Below, in pieces: positions 1-6,075 of a stretch of 6,349 nt of DNA (within the stretch, counting starts at the first letter, position 1; the number at the start of each line of letters is the position of its first letter). The stretch comes from CAZMUQ01 sp964569845 (GTDB lineage: Archaea; Thermoproteota; Bathyarchaeia; Hecatellales; Hecatellaceae). Location: assembly GCA_964569845.1 (NCBI GenBank), contig CAZMUQ010000050.1, positions 1 through 6,349 on the forward strand. Reading direction: 5' to 3'. The notes below the pieces were generated by a model. The model made no database searches, was not told the DNA's origin, and saw only the letters and a program-made list of their open reading frames with translations. Made by a program: the position numbers and the translations under genes.

Positions 1-184
1 CTTATCCTCATCACCGTTACGGCTTGTTAGGGCTGGTTTCACAGCTACATTTGAGGGGTGTTCAAGGGCGAACCACACCCTCACATCCGACTTTTTCCAA
101 CCCACATTCACCCAAAAACAGGCTTTCAGGTTATATACCCTAAACCTAATCAAAACACACATTGGAGGAAGCCCTACCAAATAA
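1..184. other. GC-rich block of unknown nature, possibly structured RNA or edge of an unseen element
   Basis: This stretch has about 49% GC over bases 1-120 and 42% over 121-180, whereas the other intergenic gaps are very AT-rich. Three reading frames stay open: plus frame 2 from the left edge to a TAA at 182-184 (60 codons), plus frame 3 to a TAA near 141, and a minus-strand frame from an ATG at 162 to the left edge (54 codons). None gives a protein I recognise. Codons in all of them are unlike those of the neighbouring genes, with many C-ending or G-ending triplets. Openness in several frames at once is more typical of GC-rich noncoding DNA than of a gene. Two hairpins (31-46 and 52-83) lie inside. 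It may be the tail of a structured RNA, a decayed element end, or the start of a divergent gene; I cannot decide which. Confidence 0.35.
52..96 (+). terminator. Imperfect hairpin followed by a T-run, terminator-like
   Basis: The left arm pairs TGAGGG (52-57), GTG (58-60) and TTC (61-63) with GAA (70-72), CAC (74-76) and CCCTCA (78-83). This gives a 12-bp stem with single-base bulges at 73 and 77 and a six-base loop. A run of five T follows at 92-96. It could end a transcript entering from the left of the window, or be a helix of a longer structured RNA. Archaeal termination needs only the T-run, so the hairpin may have another role. Confidence 0.3.
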
Positions 185-220
185 ACCTTACCACTACAAG
201 GTTCATAAAAGCTTTAACCT

Positions 221-265
221 AAAACCTTATAAGGCCTAATATTCTTTAAACGTAAAAATTGGTGG
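221..265 (+). promoter_or_regulatory. Candidate promoter and ribosome-binding site of the small membrane protein gene
   Basis: A TATA-like box, CCTTATAAGG at 225-234, is preceded by an A-rich AAAA segment that could serve as a BRE. Archaeal transcription starts about 25 bases after the box, so the start would be near 255, leaving a leader of about 15 bases. GGTGG at 261-265 matches the archaeal anti-Shine-Dalgarno core and ends four bases before the TTG start at 270. The box is a perfect 10-bp palindrome, so it could also fire to the left. Confidence 0.5.
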
Positions 266-269
266 TTTT

Positions 270-710
270 TTGACAGAAGTTAAAGGAAAGAGAAGTCTAA
301 AGGTTGCAGCAATACTGCTTGTAATATCTGCACTTATTGCTATCATTTTTGGCTTAATATATTGCTTTATTCAAGACCTTATGCCTTACCATAAAGCTTA
401 TACTGGACTTACAATAGCTGATATAGCTCAATTTAACCCTAAATTTGCCTTTTTAACAATGATTTTCTTAAGGGTTATTGGTGTTTATCTAATAGGTTAT
501 GGAATTTTGCTTACATTTATAGCAGTTAAGGTTTTTCTTAAAGCTGAAAAATGGGCATGGGGTGCTGTTTTAACTGGAGGTTTAGCAACAAACCTTCCAA
601 CATTAGCAATAACTTACACTGTTAAAGGGCCATGGATTGCTGCTCTTATAACCCTTATACTACTCGTAATAGCCTTGATTTTACCAGTAAGGGAGTTCTT
701 TCATAAGTAG
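270..710 (+). CDS. Small four-helix integral membrane protein, function unknown
   Basis: This is a 146-residue protein of a family I do not recognise. It begins with a short basic N-terminus (KGKRSLK), followed by four hydrophobic segments at about residues 12-34, 60-86, 95-118 and 121-140. The first loop (about 35-59) is polar and contains MPYHKAYTGLT. A basic stretch (VKVFLKAEKW) separates helices 2 and 3, and the tail is REFFHK. The charges suggest that both ends and the middle loop face the cytoplasm. No catalytic motif, metal site or transporter signature is visible. The TTG start at 270 is chosen because GGTGG lies four bases upstream, and the only in-frame ATG nearby (residue 38) would remove the first helix. 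It is followed by a 155-bp gap with a terminator-like signal and is probably transcribed alone. I am confident that it is a gene but not of its role. Confidence 0.8.
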   Translation: MTEVKGKRSLKVAAILLVISALIAIIFGLIYCFIQDLMPYHKAYTGLTIADIAQFNPKFAFLTMIFLRVIGVYLIGYGILLTFIAVKVFLKAEKWAWGAVLTGGLATNLPTLAITYTVKGPWIAALITLILLVIALILPVREFFHK

Positions 711-735
711 AGGATAGCTGATTGTATGTTACCTA

Positions 736-756
736 AATAACCTGCAAAATAAATCT
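736..756 (+). terminator. AT-only inverted repeat running into a T-tract
   Basis: AAAATAAA (736-743) and TTTATTTT (746-753) form a perfect 8-bp inverted repeat with a TC spacer, and T continues to 755. It lies 25 bases after the stop of the membrane protein gene, so the T-rich strand is a plausible archaeal transcription end. In such AT-rich DNA a repeat of this kind can also arise by chance. Confidence 0.35.
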
Positions 757-812
757 TTATTTTTTCTTAACGTTATATTTATATCTGTTAAACTCTTTTA
801 ATTTTTCCACAG

Positions 813-829
813 AAATAAAATTTATTTTC
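813..829 (+). promoter_or_regulatory. Candidate TATA region of the pyruvate, phosphate dikinase gene
   Basis: AAATAAA (813-819) and TTTATTT (821-827) form an AT-only palindrome around base 820, with TTTATTTT as the TATA-like core. Adding about 26 bases places the transcription start near 846 and gives a leader of about 20 bases, similar to the leaders inferred for the other genes here. An alternative box is TTATATTTATAT at 773-784, which would start the transcript near 805 and give a 60-base leader. I cannot choose between them firmly. Confidence 0.4.
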
Positions 830-841
830 ACTTGGTGAAAA
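825..841 (+). promoter_or_regulatory. Candidate operator, 7-bp inverted repeat upstream of the dikinase
   Basis: TTTTCAC (825-831) and GTGAAAA (835-841) are perfect inverted arms around TTG. The site would fall between the TATA-like core at 821-828 and a transcription start near 846, where a bound repressor blocks initiation. With the alternative upstream box it would be a 7-bp hairpin in the leader, just before the ribosome-binding site. The TCAC/GTGA half-sites resemble the TATCAC-N5-GTGATA sites of the Thermococcales glycolytic regulator Tgr, but the spacer is 3 instead of 5. No regulator is encoded in the window. Confidence 0.35.
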
Positions 842-852
842 CCCGATACTTA

Positions 853-856
853 GGAG
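853..856 (+). promoter_or_regulatory. Ribosome-binding site deciding the dikinase start
   Basis: GGAG at 853-856 stands nine bases before the ATG at 866 and directly touches the alternative ATG at 857. The spacing favours 866 as the true start, which shortens the protein by three residues. Confidence 0.5.
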
Positions 857-865
857 ATGTTTAAA

Positions 866-3538
866 ATGCGTGTTTATCTTTTTGAGGAAGGTGGTGCTCA
901 CTTAAAAAACCTGCTTGGAGGTAAAGGTGGAAATCTTGCTGAAATGTCTAGGATCGGCTTACCTGTTCCACCTGGAATAATAGTTACAACTGAAGCTTGT
1001 AGAGAATTTTTTGAGAAAGGTGAAGTTTTACCTGAAGGTTTAATGGAGGAAATTAGAGGAAAGCTTAAAAAAGTTGAAGAAAAAGTTGGGCGAAGATTTG
1101 GTGACCCTGAAAATCCTTTGCTTGTTTCTGTTCGTTCAGGGGCGCCTGTTTCCATGCCTGGTATGATGGAAACAATACTTAACCTTGGCTTAAATGATGA
1201 AACCATTAAAGGTTTAATTAAGAAAACTGGGGATGAAAGATTTGCTTACGATTGCTATAGAAGATTTCTTCAAATGTTTGGTAGGGTTGTACTTGGAATT
1301 AAAGGTGAAAAGTTTGATGAAATTTTTGATGATGTTAAAAGAAAAAAGGGAGTAAAATTTGATGTTGAACTTGATGCAGAGGCTCTTAAAGAAATAACTG
1401 AAAAGTTTAAGGAACTTATTTTAAGGGAAACAGGTAAACCTTTTCCAAGCGACCCTTGGGATCAGTTAAAGTTAGCTGTAATTGCTGTTTTTAAATCTTG
1501 GAATACTCCTAGAGCTGTTGTTTATAGAAAGGCTAATAAAATTCCTGACAACCTTTATACTGCTGTAAATATTCAAACAATGGTTTTTGGAAATTTAGGC
1601 TATCCTGCTGGTAGTGGTGTTGTTTTTACACGTAGTCCTGCAACAGGTGAAAAAGAGCTTTATGGTGAATACTTGGATAATGCTCAAGGTGAGGATGTTG
1701 TTGCAGGTATAAGAACACCTAAACCTATAAGTAGGCTTAAAGAAGATGCACCCAACCTTTATAAGCAGCTTAAAGAGGTTGCTGAAAAACTTGAAAAGCA
1801 TTATAAGGATATGCAGGATGTTGAGTTTACAGTAGAGGATGGTAAACTTTACATTTTACAAACAAGAACAGGTAAACGTACAGCTCATGCTGCTGTAAAA
1901 ATTGCTGTAGATATGGTTAGTGAAGGTTTAATAAGTATAGAGGATGCCTTAATGATGGTTGACCCTGCACAATTAACTCAACTTTTACATCCATCCATAG
2001 ATCCGAATGTTAAGGTTGAGCCTATTGCTAAAGGTCTCCCAGCGTCTCCTGGTGCAGCATGTGGAAAGGTTATTTTTGATGTGGATGAAGCTGCTAAACT
2101 TGGAAGCGAAGGTGAAGATGTCATACTTGTTAGGCCTGAAACAACGCCTGAAGATATTCATGGGGTTATTGCTGCTAAAGGTATTTTAACAAGTCGTGGA
2201 GGTATGACATGCCATGCTGCTGTTGTTGCTAGAGGGATGGGTAAACCTGCTGTTGTTGGATGTGAAGCTATAAAAATAGATTTAGAGGCTGAAAAGTTTA
2301 CGGTTGGAGATATTGAAGTTAAGAAGGGTGATATTGTAACTATTGATGGAACTTCAGGTTCTGTTATCCTTGGGAAGATTCCGATGGTTGAACCTAAAAT
2401 ATCAGGTGAATTTGAAAGGCTTCTTAAATGGGCTGATGAGGTTAGAAGTTTAGGTATACGTGCTAATGCTGATACACCTGAAGCTGCGGCTAAAGCAAGA
2501 ATGTTTGGTGCGGAAGGTATTGGATTATGTAGAACTGAGCGTATGTTTAATGCTTCTGACAGGATAACGATTGTTCAGGAAATGATTTTAGCGAGAACTC
2601 AAGGAAAAGAGGAGATGAAAAAATATTTAGATAAGCTTTTACCCATGCAAAAGGAAGATTTTAAGCAAATATTTAGGGCTATGGATGGTTACCCTGTAAC
2701 AATTAGACTTCTAGATCTACCTCTCCATGAATTTTTACCTAAGATGGAGGAGCTTGTTGAGGAGGTTGCTAAGTTAAAAGCTGAAGGTGGTAACCCTGAA
2801 AAGCTTAATGAAAAGGAAAAGATTCTTAAGCATGTTTTGCAGCTTGCTGAGCATAATCCTATGATGGGTCATAGAGGTTGCAGGCTTGGTATAACCTACC
2901 CTGAAATATATGAAATGCAGACAAGAGCTATATTTGAAGCTGCAATTGAGCTTTACAAGGAAGGTGTTGATGTTAAACCTGAAATAATGCTTCCACTTGT
3001 AGGTATAGGTGAAGAATTAGCAATTTTAAGGAGAATTGTTGAGGAAACAGCAGAGAAAGTTATGGCTGAGAAAGGTGTTAAGATAGACTATCTTGTTGGA
3101 ACAATGATTGAGGTTCCAAGAGCAGCTTTAACAGCTGATGAGATAGCTCAGTATGCTGATTTCTTCTCCTTTGGAACTAATGATCTTACACAAACAGTTT
3201 TTGCTTTTAGTCGTGATGATGCAGAGGCAAAGTTTTTAAATGAATATCTTGAAAAGAAAATCCTAAAAGTTAACCCATTCGAGGTTTTAGATGAAAAAGG
3301 TGTTGGAAAGCTAATTGATATAGCTGTTAGGCTTGGTAGAAGCACTAGGAAAGATTTAAAGATTGGTGTTTGTGGGGAGCATGGTGGAGAACCTGCATCC
3401 ATAAACTTCTTCCATAAAGTTGGTGTTGACTATGTGAGCTGTTCACCATTTAGGATACCTGTAGCAAGACTTTCAGCAGCTCAAGCTAAACTTAAGGAAA
3501 AAAGGACTATGGAGGAGAAATGGAAAGCAACCATCTAA
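866..3538 (+). CDS. ppdK: Pyruvate, phosphate dikinase (PPDK)
   Basis: A cytoplasmic enzyme that interconverts pyruvate + ATP + Pi with PEP + AMP + PPi. At 890 residues it has the usual PPDK length and all three parts. The N-terminal ATP-grasp domain (about 1-340) has GGKGGNLAEM at 18-27, RSGAPVSMPGMM ending near 101 and the LQTRTGKRT segment near 331-339. The swivelling phosphohistidine domain (about 385-505) has GGMTCHAAVVARG at 445-457, with His450 as the phosphate carrier. The C-terminal PEP/pyruvate barrel (about 515-875) has CRTERMF at 555-561, Glu749 in IEVPR, Asn772-Asp773 in FGTNDLTQ and Cys836 in VCGEHGGEP. These correspond to the known active-site residues of the Clostridium symbiosum enzyme, and none is missing. 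The start is set at the ATG at 866: GGAG (853-856) is nine bases upstream, and family members begin close to the VYLFEEG segment. An in-frame ATG at 857 would overlap the end of that site and add three residues. The hydrolase gene follows after 48 bases. Confidence 0.96.
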   Translation: MRVYLFEEGGAHLKNLLGGKGGNLAEMSRIGLPVPPGIIVTTEACREFFEKGEVLPEGLMEEIRGKLKKVEEKVGRRFGDPENPLLVSVRSGAPVSMPGMMETILNLGLNDETIKGLIKKTGDERFAYDCYRRFLQMFGRVVLGIKGEKFDEIFDDVKRKKGVKFDVELDAEALKEITEKFKELILRETGKPFPSDPWDQLKLAVIAVFKSWNTPRAVVYRKANKIPDNLYTAVNIQTMVFGNLGYPAGSGVVFTRSPATGEKELYGEYLDNAQGEDVVAGIRTPKPISRLKEDAPNLYKQLKEVAEKLEKHYKDMQDVEFTVEDGKLYILQTRTGKRTAHAAVKIAVDMVSEGLISIEDALMMVDPAQLTQLLHPSIDPNVKVEPIAKGLPASPGAACGKVIFDVDEAAKLGSEGEDVILVRPETTPEDIHGVIAAKGILTSRGGMTCHAAVVARGMGKPAVVGCEAIKIDLEAEKFTVGDIEVKKGDIVTIDGTSGSVILGKIPMVEPKISGEFERLLKWADEVRSLGIRANADTPEAAAKARMFGAEGIGLCRTERMFNASDRITIVQEMILARTQGKEEMKKYLDKLLPMQKEDFKQIFRAMDGYPVTIRLLDLPLHEFLPKMEELVEEVAKLKAEGGNPEKLNEKEKILKHVLQLAEHNPMMGHRGCRLGITYPEIYEMQTRAIFEAAIELYKEGVDVKPEIMLPLVGIGEELAILRRIVEETAEKVMAEKGVKIDYLVGTMIEVPRAALTADEIAQYADFFSFGTNDLTQTVFAFSRDDAEAKFLNEYLEKKILKVNPFEVLDEKGVGKLIDIAVRLGRSTRKDLKIGVCGEHGGEPASINFFHKVGVDYVSCSPFRIPVARLSAAQAKLKEKRTMEEKWKATI

Positions 3539-3543
3539 TCTTA

Positions 3544-3572
3544 AACTTTAATTAACTTTAATTCTTATTTTT
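3544..3572 (+). promoter_or_regulatory. Tandem 10-bp repeat and T-run between dikinase and hydrolase genes
   Basis: AACTTTAATT occurs twice in perfect tandem at 3544-3553 and 3554-3563, followed by five T at 3568-3572. The second copy is about 25-30 bases before the ATG at 3587, so it could be a TATA-like element giving a nearly leaderless transcript of the hydrolase gene. The T-run could release the dikinase transcript. A repeat of exactly one helical turn could also be a protein-binding site. A similar TAAACTTTA string stands before the synthetase gene at 4630-4638. Confidence 0.35.
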
Positions 3573-3586
3573 CTTGGTAAGATAGA

Positions 3587-4597
3587 ATGAAAATTAAGCT
3601 TCTTTTCCCAGGATTATTTCAGATTAAATTACCCTTACCGGGTAACCCTTTAGGTTATGTAAACCTTTACCTTATAGAGGATGGAGAGAAACTTGCGTTA
3701 ATAGATGCGGGTTTCAATGTTAAAAATATGTTTGAAGAGTTAGGTTTCCAAATTAGTGAAGCAGGTTTTAATATAAAGGATTTGGAGAAGGTTTTTGTTA
3801 CACATTTCCACCCAGACCACTCAGGATTGCTGCTAAAATTAAGGAATCTTCCAAATTTTAAGCTTATACTTTACAATGCTCAGATGGAGGTGCTAGAAAG
3901 AAGATTTTTAGCTAAGAATGATTGGTCTAATAGTGGAAAATTTTTTATGGAAAATGGTTTCCCTAAAAAGCTTTTATTAAGTATGGCTTTAAAATTTAGG
4001 TTAAACCCAAAAAACGTATTAACCTACAAAAGTCTTCTTAACCAGCTAATGCATCCTCACGTAGTAATTAGAAATGATGAGATTAAAATTGGAGATTTTA
4101 GATTTAAAATTCTTTGGACTCCTGGACATGCAAAAGAGCATATATGCTTTTATGAAGCTGAGAAGCGGTTTATGATTGTTGGGGATCATTTACTTCCAAC
4201 CATAACTCCAAATATACCTATGTTTATTAGAGATGAAAATCCGCTATCTGATTATCTTAAAAGCTTAAACCGTATTGAAGCTTTTAATGTAGAATATGTT
4301 CTTCCTGGTCATGAGGAGGTTTTTAAAGATTTTAGGGGAAGAATTCAACAGATAAAAACACATTACCTACAAAGATTAAGTGAGGTTTTAAGTATCACCG
4401 AAAAAAGGAAACTTACTGCATACCATATTGCATCAGAAATTAAATGGAACTTACCTTTTTCCTCATGGAAAGAATTTCCACCATTACAAAAATATCTAGC
4501 TATGGGTGAAACATTAGCCTACCTAAAAATTTTAAAAGTTAAAGGGTTAATTAAAGAAGTAAAGGAAAATGGTAGGATTTTCTATGAAGTAGTCTAG
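3587..4597 (+). CDS. Metallo-beta-lactamase-fold hydrolase with C-terminal winged-helix-like tail
   Basis: A 336-residue cytoplasmic metal-dependent hydrolase. The N-terminal half has the full MBL metal set: HFHPDH at 73-78 (His73, His75, Asp77, His78), His181 in TPGH, Asp200 in VGDH and His242 in LPGHEE. The opening strands (LPLPGNPLGYVNLYLIEDG, then LIDAG) are typical of the glyoxalase II/LACTB2-like branch. Residues about 255-336 form a helical tail that ends in a winged-helix-like segment (LAYLKILKVKGLIKEV, then a short strand), as in MBL proteins with a C-terminal BLACT_WH domain. The substrate cannot be read from the sequence. Relatives include thioester hydrolases and nucleases, and the position beside an acyl-CoA synthetase subunit mildly favours a thioester or related metabolite (inference). 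The ATG start is favoured because the family's first strand begins immediately after it. Only a weak GGT at 3576-3578 precedes it, so the transcript may be leaderless. It lies 48 bases after the dikinase on the same strand. Confidence 0.88.
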   Translation: MKIKLLFPGLFQIKLPLPGNPLGYVNLYLIEDGEKLALIDAGFNVKNMFEELGFQISEAGFNIKDLEKVFVTHFHPDHSGLLLKLRNLPNFKLILYNAQMEVLERRFLAKNDWSNSGKFFMENGFPKKLLLSMALKFRLNPKNVLTYKSLLNQLMHPHVVIRNDEIKIGDFRFKILWTPGHAKEHICFYEAEKRFMIVGDHLLPTITPNIPMFIRDENPLSDYLKSLNRIEAFNVEYVLPGHEEVFKDFRGRIQQIKTHYLQRLSEVLSITEKRKLTAYHIASEIKWNLPFSSWKEFPPLQKYLAMGETLAYLKILKVKGLIKEVKENGRIFYEVV

Positions 4598-4624
4598 TGA
4601 AACATAAACTAACAATGCATAAAA

Positions 4625-4665
4625 TTTAATAAACTTTAGTTATTTTTTAACTCTTCAACGTTAAA
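4625..4665 (+). promoter_or_regulatory. Candidate promoter with inverted repeat before the acyl-CoA synthetase subunit gene
   Basis: The AT-rich TTTAATAAACTTTAG at 4625-4639 can act as a TATA region, placing the transcription start near 4660, about 18 bases before the TTG at 4678. Six T at 4643-4648 could end the preceding transcript. TTTAAC (4646-4651) and GTTAAA (4660-4665) form a 6-bp inverted repeat with an 8-base spacer across the predicted start, a possible operator. All of this is inferred from position and composition. Confidence 0.35.
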
Positions 4666-4667
4666 GT

Positions 4668-4676
4668 GGGTGAGGT
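4668..4676 (+). promoter_or_regulatory. Ribosome-binding site deciding the synthetase subunit start
   Basis: GGGTGAGGT at 4668-4676 contains GGTGA and GAGGT, both strong matches to the archaeal anti-Shine-Dalgarno sequence. GGTGA ends four bases before a TTG at 4678, the same spacing seen for GGTGG before the TTG at 270. The in-frame GTG at 4666 overlaps this site and has no such motif ahead of it, so TTG 4678 is preferred. Confidence 0.6.
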
Positions 4677-4677
4677 T

Positions 4678-6075
4678 TTGAGCAAAAATCTTGACGTAAT
4701 CTTTTATCCCAAGTCTGTTGCACTTATAGGTGCTTCAAGGGAGGTTGACTTTTATATAAATACTATTTCAGCTTCAAAGTTGAGGGAAAAATTTTTCCTT
4801 GTTAATCCAAGGTATAGTGAAGTTTTAGGGCTTAAATGCTATCCAAGTATTTTAGATATTCCTGAACCTGTGGATTATGCTATTTTTGCAATTCCAGCAA
4901 GAATTATACCAAAAGTTTTGGAGGAGTGCGGCAAAAAAGGTGTTAAGGTTGTTCACATTTATTCTTCAGGTTTTAGTGAAACTGGGCTTGAGGAAGGTAA
5001 AAAACTTGAAGAAGAAATTTTAAAGATAGCTAAAAGTTACGGGATCAGGATTATTGGTCCAAATTGTATGGGAGTTTATTGTCCAGAATCAGGATTATTC
5101 TTTTCTCAGGATTTACCTTCTGAGGAAGGCTCTGTTGCATTTGTATCCCAAAGTGGAGGTCAGGCTATTAGCTTTATATTTAAGGGGATACTAAGAGGTT
5201 TCAGGTTTAGTAAGGTTGTAAGTTATGGTAATGCTTTAGATGTAGATTTTATTGAGCTTATTGATTACTTAGCTGAAGATCCTAAAACAAGTATTATTGG
5301 GGCTTATATTGAAGGTTTAAGAAAAACTGAAGGTTTACTTAAAACCCTAAAAAATGCCTCAAAAATAAAGCCTTTAATTGTTTTGAAGGGTGGACAAACA
5401 GAGGATGGAGCTAGGGCTGCAGCTTCTCATACAGGTGTTCTTGCAGGCTCAGCAAAAATTTGGGAAGGTTTTCTTAAACAGGTTAAAGCTATACAGGTTG
5501 AAAATTTTGATGAAATGGCTGACATTGTTGTAGGTCTTCTTTATGCTTTCCCACCAAAAGGTAAGGGTGTAAGTATTATAACAACCTCAGGTGGTTCTGC
5601 TGTTGTTCACACAGATTTATGTGTTAAGGTTGGATTAACTGTTCCAAAGTTTTCTGAGGAAACTCAAAACCAACTTAAAAAGTTTATTCCTATAGCTGGA
5701 ACAAGTATAAGAAATCCCTTAGATGCTTGGCCCGCCTTCCAGTATGGAACATTACCTGACGCTCTAAATGTAATATCTCAAGATGAAAACATACATTCAT
5801 TAATTATTGAAGTTCAACCTGAAGAATTTAAAGCTTATACAACCACGGATCCAAACATCATTGACAAATTTACAACAATCCTAGGTAAAACATGTAAAAA
5901 AATTATGGATGAGCAAGGTAAACCTGTTATGATTGCTGTAACTAAAAGTATCTACCCCGAACTTGAAGTAAAAATCAAAAGCATACTTCAAACTATGAAT
6001 CTTCCAATCTACCAATCAATCTATGATGCAGCAAAAACCCTTTCAAAACTACACTCAAGATTTACACAATTTTAA
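4678..6075 (+). CDS. Acyl-CoA synthetase (ADP/NDP-forming) alpha-type subunit, CoA-binding
   Basis: A cytoplasmic subunit of the acetate/acyl-CoA ligase (ADP-forming) family, which converts acyl-CoA + ADP + Pi to acid + CoA + ATP. From the TTG start it has 465 residues, about the length of Pyrococcus alpha subunits (acdA type). The N-terminal CoA-binding Rossmann domain (about 1-125) has FYPKSVALIGAS (8-20). It is followed by IGPNCMGVYCP (126-136), VSQSGG (156-161) in the second flavodoxin-like domain, and a third ligase domain (about 295-435) with TTSGGSAV (302-309) and SIRNPLD (343-349). His251 in ASHTG matches the phosphorylated histidine of the family, and Glu212 in YIEG its partner acid. 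The loop after GAS lacks the usual PGKVG-type sequence and is short, pointing to a divergent branch whose acyl substrate is uncertain. No ATP-grasp beta subunit is fused or adjacent, so it needs a partner encoded elsewhere. The start is 12 bases inside the longest frame (GTG 4666), chosen from the ribosome-binding site and family N-termini. Confidence 0.88.
   Translation: MSKNLDVIFYPKSVALIGASREVDFYINTISASKLREKFFLVNPRYSEVLGLKCYPSILDIPEPVDYAIFAIPARIIPKVLEECGKKGVKVVHIYSSGFSETGLEEGKKLEEEILKIAKSYGIRIIGPNCMGVYCPESGLFFSQDLPSEEGSVAFVSQSGGQAISFIFKGILRGFRFSKVVSYGNALDVDFIELIDYLAEDPKTSIIGAYIEGLRKTEGLLKTLKNASKIKPLIVLKGGQTEDGARAAASHTGVLAGSAKIWEGFLKQVKAIQVENFDEMADIVVGLLYAFPPKGKGVSIITTSGGSAVVHTDLCVKVGLTVPKFSEETQNQLKKFIPIAGTSIRNPLDAWPAFQYGTLPDALNVISQDENIHSLIIEVQPEEFKAYTTTDPNIIDKFTTILGKTCKKIMDEQGKPVMIAVTKSIYPELEVKIKSILQTMNLPIYQSIYDAAKTLSKLHSRFTQF

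Noticed and set aside
8..14. GTGATGA on the minus strand matches the C box of archaeal C/D guide RNAs.
   Set aside because: Only 14 bases remain before the window edge, so no D box or guide can be checked; a 7-base match alone is weak.
58..76. GTGTTCAAGG resembling a tRNA T-loop.
   Set aside because: The flanking bases do not form a 5-bp T-stem of the right geometry, and no anticodon arm or acceptor stem can be drawn.
1..162. Minus-strand frame of 54 codons from an ATG at 162 to the left edge, a possible divergent gene start.
   Set aside because: The peptide has an odd composition (four Trp in 54 residues) and no recognisable motif, codons differ from the neighbours, the ribosome-binding site is weak, and two plus-strand frames are also open over the same bases. 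It is kept only as part of the uncertain GC-rich block.
2..184. Plus-strand frame of 60 codons ending at TAA 182-184, a possible 3' end of an upstream gene.
   Set aside because: It is low in charged residues and rich in Thr, Ser and Phe, has unusual codons, and overlaps an open minus-strand frame and a stable hairpin. There is not enough support to call it a gene.
138..238. Recurring CCTAA/AACCT strings in the left intergenic region, resembling a degenerate repeat.
   Set aside because: Copies are short, irregularly spaced and not in tandem; consistent with local composition.
857..865. ATG at 857 as the dikinase start.
   Set aside because: It directly abuts the GGAG ribosome-binding site, which is properly spaced only for the ATG at 866.
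898..1206. Minus-strand open frame of 102 codons inside the dikinase gene.
   Set aside because: It is a shadow of the ppdK coding strand, with a Ser/Pro-rich composition and no own signals. The same applies to the minus frames at 1595-1801 and 3148-3402 and the plus frame at 2007-2189.
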